Shown here: in pieces, positions 54,025-62,198 of the stretch
How positions within the stretch are numbered: position 1 is the stretch's first letter
Layout: every line of letters starts with the position of its first letter
From: Rhodoglobus vestalii
GTDB lineage: Bacteria > Actinomycetota > Actinomycetes > Actinomycetales > Microbacteriaceae
Reading direction: 5' to 3'
Assembly: GCF_006788895.1 (NCBI RefSeq)
Contig: NZ_VFRA01000001.1
Coordinates: 2,604,001 to 2,668,000, forward strand
Length of the DNA: 64,000 nt
Notes under the pieces: model-generated
What the model saw: only the letters and a program-made list of their open reading frames with translations
Database searches by the model: none
Told to the model about the DNA's origin: nothing
Made by a program: the position numbers and the translations under genes

Positions 54025-54414
54025 GTGACTGCTTCTCCTCGTTCTCTCGAGCTTCTCTCCGTAGTCGCCACCGCCGCCGATGCCAAGCAGGCAACGGATA
54101 TGGTTGCACTAGATGTCACCGGGCCGACACCATACACCGATGTATTCTTCTTGGCGACGGGGCGAAACGAACGCAACGTTCAGTCAATCGCATCCGAGAT
54201 CGAAGAAAAGATGATCGAGGCCGGAGTCAAACCGATGCGTCGTGAGGGTCGGGCTGAGGGGCGGTGGATCCTGCTTGACTTCGGGTACATCGTGGCACAC
54301 ATCTTCCATGAAGAAGACCGTCTCTACTACTCGCTTGATCGTTTGTGGAGTGACTGCCCGGTAATCCCCGTCACGATTGCAGAAAAGGCTGAGCCCGAAG
54401 CAGACTCCGTTTAG
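54025..54414 (+). CDS. rsfS: Ribosomal silencing factor RsfS
   Basis: 129 aa, GTG start. It binds L14 and prevents subunit joining in starvation. Family motifs: DMVALDVTGPTPYTDVFFLATG, the NVQSIASEIEE helix, and EGRAEGRWILLDFGYIVAHIF followed by RLYYSLDRLW. Position downstream of nadD is conserved in bacteria. Confidence 0.95.
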   Translation: MTASPRSLELLSVVATAADAKQATDMVALDVTGPTPYTDVFFLATGRNERNVQSIASEIEEKMIEAGVKPMRREGRAEGRWILLDFGYIVAHIFHEEDRLYYSLDRLWSDCPVIPVTIAEKAEPEADSV

Positions 54415-54560
54415 TCAGCTTTTCTTGCTGGTTGGGTTAGTGTGCTTCACAGTTCGTAACTCAATTTCGATTCCCCACAGTGAACTGGTTGTGTTGATTC
54501 AGCCGGGCAGTTAGACCCCGCGGCAGTCCGAAAGGGCTCGTCTTCACTACCAGGGGTTTC

Positions 54561-55550
54561 ATGATCACGCTCACTTCCGTCACCAAAGTTTTTGGTGCCG
54601 CAACGAACCCCGTTCGTGCGCTCGATGGGGTGAGCCTTGCGGTTGATGCCGGCGAGATCTTTGGTGTGATTGGCCAAAGCGGTGCGGGCAAGAGCACGCT
54701 CATCCGTACAGTCAACCTTCTTGAGCGGCCGGATTCGGGTTCTGTTTCTGTCGCCGATCGTGAACTCACAGCACTCAGTGACCGCGACCTGCTTCATGCC
54801 CGGCGCGAGATTGGCATGGTCTTTCAACAGTTCAATCTGCTCGATAGCCGCACAGTGCGGGGCAACGTTGAGCTTGCCCTCGAAGTTGTGGGTGTGGGCC
54901 GGCGTGAACGGGCCAGCCGGACCAATGAAATTCTCGAACTTGTGGGCCTCGAAAATAAAGCTAACCAGTACCCCGCACAGCTCTCTGGCGGTCAGAAGCA
55001 GCGCGTTGGCATCGCCCGCGCGTTGGCATCCCGCCCCCGAGTGTTGCTGAGTGACGAAGCAACCAGCGCCCTCGATCCCGAAACCACCCACTCAATTCTT
55101 CAGTTGCTGAAGAGCCTCAATCGTGACCTCGGCCTCACCATTCTGCTGATAACCCATGAGATGGATGTCGTCAAAAGCATCTGCGATTCGGCGGCGCTCA
55201 TGAGTGGTGGCCGCATTCTCGAGCAGGGCCGTTTGGTCGATTTGCTCGCCCAGCCAGGCTCACAGCTTGCTCGTGGCCTGTTTCCTCTTGGGGAGCTGCC
55301 TGACGGCAACTCCACCGTGATCGATGTCACTTTTGTGGGCTTGTCGTCGGCGCGCCCGGTGGTTGCGCGACTGGCGCGCACCCATCAGCTCGACGTCGGT
55401 TTGTTGGGTGCGGCGATGGAGACCATTGGCGGTGCGCAGTCTGGGCGAACTCGCCTCGAACTTCCGGGGACGATCGATGCGCACACCGCCGCGATTAGTG
55501 ACCTGCGCGCCCAAGGGCTTGTTGTTGAGATTGTGAGGAGCGGGCGATGA
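54561..55550 (+). CDS. metN: Methionine ABC transporter ATP-binding protein MetN
   Basis: 329 aa. The ATPase domain has Walker A GQSGAGKST (about residues 38-46), signature LSGGQKQRVGIARAL and Walker B VLLSDEATSALD. A C-terminal NIL domain (about 250-329) senses intracellular methionine and inhibits transport in characterised MetN. It overlaps metI by 4 bp. The 146-bp upstream region holds no SAM riboswitch that I recognise. Confidence 0.95.
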   Translation: MITLTSVTKVFGAATNPVRALDGVSLAVDAGEIFGVIGQSGAGKSTLIRTVNLLERPDSGSVSVADRELTALSDRDLLHARREIGMVFQQFNLLDSRTVRGNVELALEVVGVGRRERASRTNEILELVGLENKANQYPAQLSGGQKQRVGIARALASRPRVLLSDEATSALDPETTHSILQLLKSLNRDLGLTILLITHEMDVVKSICDSAALMSGGRILEQGRLVDLLAQPGSQLARGLFPLGELPDGNSTVIDVTFVGLSSARPVVARLARTHQLDVGLLGAAMETIGGAQSGRTRLELPGTIDAHTAAISDLRAQGLVVEIVRSGR

Positions 55551-56248
55551 TCGATTCCACTGCTCCCGACTTTTGGCCACAGCTCTTCGAAACACTGCTT
55601 AGGGCAACGGGGGAGACGCTCTACCAGGTGGGTGTCACGATGCTCATCACCCTCATTCTTGGGCTGGCGGCGGGCACACTGCTGGTGATCACTGATCGCG
55701 GCGGCATCCTGGAGAGTCCTTTCGGCAGCATTGCCGCTGGTCGGATCATCAACGGGGTGCTTCAGGCGGTGGTGAATCTGGGGCGATCAATTCCGTTCAT
55801 CATTCTGATGATTGCGCTCATCCCATTCACAAGGTTTCTACTGGGATCGGCATTCGGTGTGACGGCCGCGATTGTGCCTCTCGCGGTGGCGGCGATCCCG
55901 TTCTATGCACGCATCGTTGAGATCTCACTGCGCGAGGTGAGTGAGGGGTTGGTTGAGGCCGGGCTGTCCCTGGGCGCCACTCGCTGGCAGCTGGTGTCGA
56001 AAGTTATTGTTCCCGAGGCTGTGCCTGGCCTCATCCGTGGCTTTACCACGACAGTGGTGTCGATTGTGAACTACTCGGCAATCGTGGGCGCGATTGGCGG
56101 TGGCGGGCTCGGCGATGTCGCTATTCGCTATGGTCATCAGCGCTACAGCGTCATCCACATTGTCGCGGTGATTATCGTGCTGGTCGCGATTGTGCAGATC
56201 GTGCAGGCCGTTGGTGCCCGTCTGGCCAACCGAATGTCGCACCGCTGA
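55547..56248 (+). CDS. metI: Methionine ABC transporter permease MetI
   Basis: 233 aa, five to six helices, with the EAA loop SEGLVEAGLSLGATRWQLVSKVIVPEAVPG in parts and the C-terminal GGGGLGDVAIRYGHQRY. Member of the small MetI permease family, working as a homodimer with MetN and MetQ. Confidence 0.95.
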   Translation: MIDSTAPDFWPQLFETLLRATGETLYQVGVTMLITLILGLAAGTLLVITDRGGILESPFGSIAAGRIINGVLQAVVNLGRSIPFIILMIALIPFTRFLLGSAFGVTAAIVPLAVAAIPFYARIVEISLREVSEGLVEAGLSLGATRWQLVSKVIVPEAVPGLIRGFTTTVVSIVNYSAIVGAIGGGGLGDVAIRYGHQRYSVIHIVAVIIVLVAIVQIVQAVGARLANRMSHR

Positions 56249-56325
56249 CGTCGTCGGCGGCTTACCCCTGAGTAGTTTTCTCGATTCACCCACCCCTGTT
56301 TGTTCACCCATCACGAAGGATTGTT

Positions 56326-57153
56326 ATGTCACGCTCCAAGTTTTTCTCCCTCCCCACTGTGGCCGCCGCAGGCGTTCTTGCGTTGACTTTGGCCGGATGC
56401 TCGGCTCCCGCTGAAGAATCGGCACCCACTGACGGCACCCTCGGTTCGCTCACCGTCGGGGCCACAGCAACGCCCGCCGGTGAGATCGTTCAGTTTCTGA
56501 TTGACAGCGGGCAGGCTGAGGCCGCTGGTCTCGAACTCGACATTGTGGAGTTCACCGACTACACCACGCCGAACCCGGCACTCAGCGAGGGTAGCCTCGA
56601 TGTGAACCTGTTCCAGCACGCACCCTTCTTGGAGCTCTACAACGAGAACACGAACGGCACCCTTGCGGTTGTTGGTCAGGTCTACCTTCCGCCTCTGGCG
56701 CTGTACTCGAAGACCGTCGATGAGCTCACTGACCTTAAGGATGGCGCAAGCATCGCACTACCGAACGATGCGAGCAATGAAGGCCGGGCGCTGCTGCTGC
56801 TTGCGGATGCGGGGCTCATCCAGACCACCGACGCGCCATCAACGGTTGCCGACATCACTGCGAACCCCAACGGCTTCGACTTTATCGAAATCGACGCGGC
56901 AAGCCTGCCGTCCGCGCTCGATGACAAGGATGCGGCCATCGTGAACTTCAATTACGCCGGAGCCGCAGGCCTCACTGGTGATTTGCAGTTGGTAACGGAA
57001 CCCACTACGAGCTCGTTCTATAACGTGTTGGCCACTCGCGATGAGCTCACGGGCGACCCGCGCGTGCTGAAGCTCTACGAACTGCTCACCTCCGATGAAA
57101 CGAAGGCATACATCAACGACTTCTATGCCGGGCTCGTAATCCCCGTCTCCTAG
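56326..57153 (+). CDS. metQ: Methionine-binding lipoprotein MetQ
   Basis: 275 aa. The lipoprotein signal ends LTLAGC (Cys about 25). The NlpA/MetQ fold is seen in LTVGATATPAGEIVQF, VEFTDYTTPNPALSEGSLDVNLFQH in parts, GASIALPNDASNEGRALLLLADAGLI and ALDDKDAAIVNFNYAGAAGL. It delivers D/L-methionine to MetNI. ATG with GAAGGA 9 bp upstream, 77 bp after metI. Confidence 0.95.
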   Translation: MSRSKFFSLPTVAAAGVLALTLAGCSAPAEESAPTDGTLGSLTVGATATPAGEIVQFLIDSGQAEAAGLELDIVEFTDYTTPNPALSEGSLDVNLFQHAPFLELYNENTNGTLAVVGQVYLPPLALYSKTVDELTDLKDGASIALPNDASNEGRALLLLADAGLIQTTDAPSTVADITANPNGFDFIEIDAASLPSALDDKDAAIVNFNYAGAAGLTGDLQLVTEPTTSSFYNVLATRDELTGDPRVLKLYELLTSDETKAYINDFYAGLVIPVS

Positions 57154-57168
57154 CCGGAACGGTGCGCT

Positions 57169-57227
57169 CACTGAGGTAAGCACCTCAGTGTCTGTGGGCC
57201 TGTCGGCATCGGTTTCGATGCCGACAG
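57169..57227 (+). terminator. Tandem terminator hairpins after metQ
   Basis: Hairpin 1: CACTGAGGT-AAGC-ACCTCAGTG (57169-57190). Hairpin 2: CTGTCGGCATCG-GTTT-CGATGCCGACAG (57200-57227), 12 bp perfect. No T-tracts, as is common in actinobacteria. They insulate metNIQ from the tRNA-Ala gene. Confidence 0.85.
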
Positions 57228-57329
57228 CCCCCGGACTCATCGCCACCGAGCCCGACGAATGGTTTTGGAGGTGCCGCGTGTGTAGTAATCTTGAGAAGTT
57301 GCATTTTTGGTAACGAAAATTAGACAAAT

Positions 57330-57406
57330 GGGTCCATGGCGCAGCCCGGTAGCGCACCTGCATGGCATGCAGGGGGTCAGGGGTTCGAATCCCCTTGGAT
57401 CCACCA
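57330..57406 (+). tRNA. tRNA-Ala (anticodon GGC), CCA encoded
   Basis: Acceptor GGGTCCA pairs with TGGATCC, including the G3-U70 pair that identifies alanine tRNAs. The anticodon stem CCTGC/GCAGG holds the loop ATGGCAT (anticodon GGC). The T arm is AGGGG-TTCGAAT-CCCCT. Discriminator A at 57403, then CCA at 57404-57406. Confidence 0.96.
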
Positions 57407-57540
57407 TTTTTCTGTCTCAGGACGGGAATGTCTCAGCACACAGGAAACCGTTGAACCTCTGGGCTCGGCGGTTTTCTTGGTTCTCCGACCCAACGATCGG
57501 GTTCTCTGGTCTGGCTGCGGAGTGGCTTGTATAGAGCGGT

Positions 57541-58740
57541 TTACGCGGGCGCTGTTGCCAGCGGCGGTGGGGTTCCCGAGGCTTTTCGCACACGGGCCTT
57601 GAACCATTTCGAGTCCGGGATGCGCGCAAGTAGCGGCCCAGCCACGATCGTCATGAGCACGTACGCCGCGGCTAGGGGCGCCAGCATGGGCTCAACTCCG
57701 GCGCCGACAGCGAGACCCGCGATCACGATAGAAAACTCGCCCCGGGGGGTCAGAGCGAGACCCGTACGCCAACGGCCAGCGGTAGCGATCCCGGCGCGCT
57801 TCGCAGCCAGATAGCCGGAGAGAGTCTTTGTTGCGATGGTGATCACCGCGAGTGCAGCTGCGGGAAGCAAAACCGGAACAATGTCTCCGGGTGCTGTCGA
57901 GATCCCAAAAAAGACGAAAAAGACTGCAGCAAAAAGGTCACGGAGGGGGGTGATGAGCTGGGCTGACTGGCGTGCAACAGGACCCGAAATCGCGATGCCG
58001 ACGAGGAAGGCGCCCACTGCAGCAGAAACACTGACACGCTCTGCAAGGCCAGCAACCAGCATCGTGAGTCCGACAACACCCAAGAGCAGCGCCTCAGCAT
58101 TCTTGTCCGGAAGTAGTCGCGACAAAACGCGACCGTGACGAAGCGCAACGTAAAGAATGAGCAGCACCACCGCAACAGCGATTGCGACGGTGAAGGCACC
58201 CTGCAACAGGCCTGCACCAATAACCAGAGCGGAAAGTACCGGAAGGTAGAACGCCATAGCGAGGTCTTCCATCACCAGAATGGAGAGAATGGTAGGTGTC
58301 TCTCGGTTACCAAGTCGCCCCAGATCGCGAACCACCTTTGCGATAACTCCCGATGATGACACCCAGGTGATGCCAGCCAAAGCCACGACGGCGGTAGGTT
58401 CCCACCCCAAAAGGATTGCAAATAGGGCGCCGGGCAGCGCATTAAAAACGCCATCCAGAATTCCTGAAATCCGAGATTTCTTGAGGTTCGAGACGAGCTC
58501 CTCGGCGGAATATTCCAGACCCAGCATTGTCAGCAACAAAATTACGCCGATTTGCGAACCAACCTCGAAAAACTCTTCAGAAGCATCAAACGGTAAGAAT
58601 CCACCCTCGCCAATCGCGAGACCCGCAAGAAGGTACAGCGGAATAGCCGAAAAGCCGAAGCGTGAAGCAATACGGCCCAGCACGCTGAGTACCAGCAGGA
58701 GAGCGCCAACCTCAATGAGGAGCTGCGTCGTCTCATGCAT
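57541..58740 (-). CDS. CPA2-type cation:proton antiporter (KhtU-like)
   Basis: 399 aa with about 12 helices. It begins LLIEVGALLLVLSVLGRIASRFGF and contains the family core GWEPTAVVALAGITWVSSSGVIAKV and ALTPRGEFSIVIAGLA. No KTN nucleotide domain is fused, so gating must come from the separate regulatory protein encoded 9 bp upstream on the same strand. K+ (or Na+) export in exchange for H+ is expected. Ion specificity is not readable. Confidence 0.9.
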   Translation of the reverse strand: MHETTQLLIEVGALLLVLSVLGRIASRFGFSAIPLYLLAGLAIGEGGFLPFDASEEFFEVGSQIGVILLLTMLGLEYSAEELVSNLKKSRISGILDGVFNALPGALFAILLGWEPTAVVALAGITWVSSSGVIAKVVRDLGRLGNRETPTILSILVMEDLAMAFYLPVLSALVIGAGLLQGAFTVAIAVAVVLLILYVALRHGRVLSRLLPDKNAEALLLGVVGLTMLVAGLAERVSVSAAVGAFLVGIAISGPVARQSAQLITPLRDLFAAVFFVFFGISTAPGDIVPVLLPAAALAVITIATKTLSGYLAAKRAGIATAGRWRTGLALTPRGEFSIVIAGLAVGAGVEPMLAPLAAAYVLMTIVAGPLLARIPDSKWFKARVRKASGTPPPLATAPA

Positions 58741-58749
58741 ACGCGGGCC

Positions 58750-59244
58750 CTAGCTGGGACCGTTGTTGATGAGTTTGCCCAGAGCGTCGAGACCCTTACG
58801 GGTACCAACGGCAACAATCACATCGCCCGACTCGAAAACAACTTCAGGGCCGGGTGATGGCAAAACATCACTGCCGCGGGCGATCGCAACGATCGACGCG
58901 CTGGTGAGGGTGCGAGCCTTCATATAGCCCATGGGATGACCCACGAAACCAGAACCGCCAGGCAGAGAAATCTCCTCAAAGAAGAGCCCCTCAACCTTCT
59001 CGCCGAGAACCGACAACCGGCTTAGCGTGAGCGACGAACCCAAAACCTCTGCGATAGCGGCAGCCTCGTCATCGCTCAGCGAAATTGAGGCCGCATTCGA
59101 ATCAGGGTCATCCGCGTTGAAGAATGCGAGGTCGCGTTCGCCGGAACGCAGAGAAACCACGCTGACACGGCACCCCGATTTGGTGATCACATCATTGCGA
59201 ATACCAAAACCGGGAAGATCAATTCTTTCGATTCTTACGCCCAC
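58750..59244 (-). CDS. KhtT-like TrkA-C-domain regulatory subunit of the antiporter
   Basis: 164 aa, GTG start. N-terminal domain (1 to about 75) as in KhtT (MGVRIERIDLPGFGIRNDV). The C-terminal TrkA-C domain (about 85-160) ends PGPEVVFESGDVIVAVGTRKGLDALGKLI. In B. subtilis, KhtT binds c-di-AMP through the TrkA-C domain and controls KhtU. The same pairing here suggests nucleotide-gated K+ efflux, an inference. Confidence 0.88.
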   Translation of the reverse strand: MGVRIERIDLPGFGIRNDVITKSGCRVSVVSLRSGERDLAFFNADDPDSNAASISLSDDEAAAIAEVLGSSLTLSRLSVLGEKVEGLFFEEISLPGGSGFVGHPMGYMKARTLTSASIVAIARGSDVLPSPGPEVVFESGDVIVAVGTRKGLDALGKLINNGPS

Positions 59245-59438
59245 GGCCTCAACTTACCTATTCTCTTGTTGCCACTGTCCAGCCAGCAGCCTACGCCCTT
59301 ACGGATCTCCCGCGAACCTTCTTCGCCCGAAAACAAGTGCCCCATCACATGAGTGACCCCATCCGCAGGCATGATGCTGGAGCCCACCGAACCCCACACC
59401 CCGTCAGGAGCCAAGAAGCCGAGTCGCGCGAAGGCTAC
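59235..59438 (-). pseudogene. Orphan 3' coding fragment of an unrecognised gene
   Basis: 68 codons without a start, reading AFARLGFLAPDGVWGSVG, SSIMPADGVTHVMGHLFSG and EEGSREIRKGVGCWLDSG to a TAA. The composition is protein-like and it fills the only gap between the 79-aa gene and khtT. It has no initiation codon of its own, and its upstream end runs into the 79-aa gene. It is probably the tail of a deleted gene. The family is not identified. Confidence 0.4.
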
Positions 59439-59674
59439 TCCGCCGAAGTAGTGCGGCGGCGAGGTGCCGGGGGCGGCGGCACCTCCTTGGCGGCAATCAC
59501 CCGGGCCAGCTCAATAGTTTCGAGTCCGCGCTTGGTCGCAACAACGCAGTGGGTGTCATCGGCGAGGTGAAAATAGCCGAGGGAGTCGGTGGCGCGGCCA
59601 TCGTCGATGAGGTGCCGCACAACAACGCGGGTGCCACTTGCCGTGGCGGCGAGAAACTCGGCCGGGGTCACCAT
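59435..59674 (-). CDS. Small conserved protein, 79 aa
   Basis: Starts MVTPAEFLAATASGTRVVVRHLIDDGRATDSLGYFHLADD in parts. An SH3-like beta barrel is suggested by the alternating strands (TRVVVRHL, SLGYFHL, HCVVATKRG, LETIELARVIAAK), with a PPPPAPRRR tail. Actinobacterial acetyltransferases often carry such an N-terminal barrel (VVATRRGxxxxxxxxVVAAK pattern). Here it stands alone. It overlaps the SDR gene by 7 bp. Confidence 0.65.
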   Translation of the reverse strand: MVTPAEFLAATASGTRVVVRHLIDDGRATDSLGYFHLADDTHCVVATKRGLETIELARVIAAKEVPPPPAPRRRTTSAE

Positions 59675-61146
59675 GAGCTCTTGTCGTAGTCCTTCAGAAA
59701 AATGCCAAACAGGTCTTCGCCGTCTTCGCCGCGCACGATCGGGTCGTAGACCCTGGCCGCACCATCGACAAGGTCGAGCGGCGCATGAAAGCCCTCTTCG
59801 GCCAGCCGCACCTTCGTGGGGTGCGGGCGTTCATCCGTGATCCAACCGGTGTCAACACTGGTCATCAGAATCCTATCGGTTTCGAACATTTCGCGTGAGC
59901 TGGTGCGGGTCAGCATGTTGACTGCCGCTTTCGCCATGTTGGTGTGGGGATGACCGGGGCCCTTGTAACCGCGGCCGAAAACGCCCTCCATCGCCGACAC
60001 ATTGACGATGTATTTGCGTCGTGACGGCGAGGCAGCCATCGCCGGCCGCAGCGTCGAGATCAGCACGAAGGGTGCGGTGGTGTTGGCGAGCTGCACTTCG
60101 AGCATCTCGAGCGGATCAACCTGATCAACATGCTGTGTCCAAGAATTGGTTGAGTCGAGGTCGGGAACGAGCCCTCCCGCATCAATTGCGGTGCCGGCAG
60201 CGAGGCGTTGAAGTGAGCTTGACCCCGCCGTCATTGCCTGTTCCGTCAGTTCTTCGGCGCGAGTGGCAGCGGCAGCCAGAATCGGGTGTGCGGCCACCGA
60301 CTGTGCGAGAGCCTGCGGGTGCGGATCGTTCGTGTGGCCAAAAGTGACAAGTTCGGGCAGCGGGCCATCGGGCAGCGGTGCCAGCTCACCATCGACCAGC
60401 GGCTGGTACGCGCCGGGGGAGCGACGAACTGTCTGCGTCGCATTGTTGATCAGAATGTCGAGGGGCCCCTGTTCGGCAACGGACTCGGCAAGCCCGATGA
60501 CCTGTGCCGGGTCGCGCAAATCAATCCCCACCACGCGAAGCCGATCCAACCAGTCTGCAGAATCGGGCAGGCTCGAGAAACGACGAACCGCATCCCGCGG
60601 AAACCGTGTGGTGATTGTCGTGTGGGCGCCATCCCGAAGCAACCGCAGTGCAATGTACATGCCAATTTTCGCGCGACCACCGGTGAGCAGCGCACGCCTG
60701 CCAGTGAGGTCTGTGCGCGCGTCACGTTTGGCGTGATTGAACGCGGCGCAGCGCGGGCAGAGCTGGTGGTAGAACGAATCGACAGTCGTATACGGCTGCT
60801 TGCAAATGTAGCAGGGGCGCGCTTTGATCAGTTCGCCGGCTGATGGGGTGGTTGTGCTGGTCGAAATCGGGATGCCACGAGTCTCATCGTCGATGCGGTC
60901 AGCGGCTCCGGTGGCGGTCGCGCCAATCACTTGGCGATCGGCGTCCGCAATCGTTGCGCGCTTCTCAAGCCGACGCTCCTTCTTGACCGCCTTGAACATT
61001 GCGGCGGTCGCCCGTCGAACCGTGACGAAATCGGGGTGCTCCTCGTCGATTCCCGCCATCTGCTGCAAGACTCTGAGGGTCGTGGCAAGTTCCGACGGGT
61101 CGACGCCGCTGAGGCCGATGTCGGGAGAGTCGCCTGAATTGAGCAC
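59668..61146 (-). CDS. Zinc-ribbon plus SDR-like protein lacking the catalytic tyrosine
   Basis: About 492 aa from the GTG at 61146. The frame is open to a GTG at 61236, so the start is uncertain. An N-terminal helical segment precedes the zinc ribbon CYICKQPY...CPRCAAFN. A Rossmann domain follows with the nucleotide motif ALLTGGRAKIGMYIAL, VVGIDLRDPAQ, and NNATQT in place of NNAG. At the active site, NVSAMEG is kept, but the YxxxK position reads TNMAK (in HPHTNMAKAAVNML), with Thr for Tyr. Similar proteins occur in bacteria and fungi, function unknown. It could bind NAD(P) without classical SDR catalysis. Confidence 0.75.
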   Translation of the reverse strand: MLNSGDSPDIGLSGVDPSELATTLRVLQQMAGIDEEHPDFVTVRRATAAMFKAVKKERRLEKRATIADADRQVIGATATGAADRIDDETRGIPISTSTTTPSAGELIKARPCYICKQPYTTVDSFYHQLCPRCAAFNHAKRDARTDLTGRRALLTGGRAKIGMYIALRLLRDGAHTTITTRFPRDAVRRFSSLPDSADWLDRLRVVGIDLRDPAQVIGLAESVAEQGPLDILINNATQTVRRSPGAYQPLVDGELAPLPDGPLPELVTFGHTNDPHPQALAQSVAAHPILAAAATRAEELTEQAMTAGSSSLQRLAAGTAIDAGGLVPDLDSTNSWTQHVDQVDPLEMLEVQLANTTAPFVLISTLRPAMAASPSRRKYIVNVSAMEGVFGRGYKGPGHPHTNMAKAAVNMLTRTSSREMFETDRILMTSVDTGWITDERPHPTKVRLAEEGFHAPLDLVDGAARVYDPIVRGEDGEDLFGIFLKDYDKSSW

Positions 61147-61264
61147 ACCAGATTCTACCCGCGGCCAGCAGGCTACGTGCTCCGTCGCACCGTGTTCGTC
61201 GCACTGTGATGATGCGTCGAAAACAGTGGGGACCACCGGGGGTTGCGGGCTCTAAACTGGCGCG

Positions 61265-62158
61265 ATGATCCTCAGTGTCGTTCTCGCGCTGGCGGGCTCC
61301 CTTTTCTATGGGGTTTCCGACTTTTTTGGTGGTGTGAGCACGCGTCGGCTGAGGGTCGTGCCGGCGACCACGATCATCCACGTGTTCGCCACACTCGCCC
61401 TGCTCATCGCCCTGCCCTTTGTGGTCGTTCGGTGGGAGAGTGGTGCCATCACCTGGGGTGCTGTCGCCGGCGTCAGTGCCATCGTTGGGCTTCTCACGTT
61501 TTATGCCGCCCTCGCCGATGGCCCCATGAGTCTCGTGGCACCCCTCATCGCGGTGGTGGGTGCTGTCGTTCCGGTAGCTTTCGCCGTCATCAGCGGTGAG
61601 CGGTTGCCGGTGCAGGCGTGGATTGCCATCGCCCTGGCGCTCATCAGCGCATTACTCGTTTCCGTCACACGAACGGATGCCGCGGTGCGCGTGCGGCCCC
61701 GAACGGTGGTCGTGGGGTTGGTGTCGGGTATCAGCCTAGGAACCGCTCTGATCGCACTGGATCAGGCACCGGAATCCGCCGGCTTGGCTACGGCGGTGGT
61801 CGAGATTCTGGTCGGTCTTGGTGCGATGCTTATTTTGTTGGCACTCACTCGGCTGAGCGCGCCTCTTCGACGCTTCTTTGCCCAGTTTGACCATCAGCCC
61901 GAAGGTGGCCCCGTTGTGAGCGTGGCCCGGGCACGATTGCTCGCCGCTGCGGGAGGGGTGCTTGTCGGGGCCTCCAACGCTTTCATCCTGTTCGCACTCC
62001 AAGCGGGAAGCTTGGCCGTAGTTTCGGTACTCGTTAGTCTCTATCCACTCGCCACGATCGTGCTGGCGCGGTTCACGTTGAACGAGCGGGTCAGCAGAAT
62101 CCAACTCCTCGGCATGGGGCTCGCGCTGGTGGCCTCCGTCATGCTGGCGCTCAGCTAG
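61265..62158 (+). CDS. EamA/DMT-family transporter
   Basis: 297 aa with ten helices in two EamA repeats. Repeat 1 opens LSVVLALAGSLFYGVSDFFGG and contains LADGPMSLVAPLIAVVGAVVPV. Repeat 2 ends VSVLVSLYPLATIVLARFTLNERVSRIQLLGMGLALVA in parts. Exports amino acids or other metabolites in characterised relatives. The substrate is not predictable. Divergent from the SDR gene. Confidence 0.88.
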   Translation: MILSVVLALAGSLFYGVSDFFGGVSTRRLRVVPATTIIHVFATLALLIALPFVVVRWESGAITWGAVAGVSAIVGLLTFYAALADGPMSLVAPLIAVVGAVVPVAFAVISGERLPVQAWIAIALALISALLVSVTRTDAAVRVRPRTVVVGLVSGISLGTALIALDQAPESAGLATAVVEILVGLGAMLILLALTRLSAPLRRFFAQFDHQPEGGPVVSVARARLLAAAGGVLVGASNAFILFALQAGSLAVVSVLVSLYPLATIVLARFTLNERVSRIQLLGMGLALVASVMLALS

Positions 62159-62198
62159 TCGGGCAAGAACAGCCCGGTCATCCGGCTACGGTTGAACA

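Noticed and set aside
54415..54560. Possible SAM riboswitch before metN
   Set aside because: I looked for the SAM-I, SAM-II and SAM-IV core motifs and found none. The region has some GC-rich pairing but no consensus.
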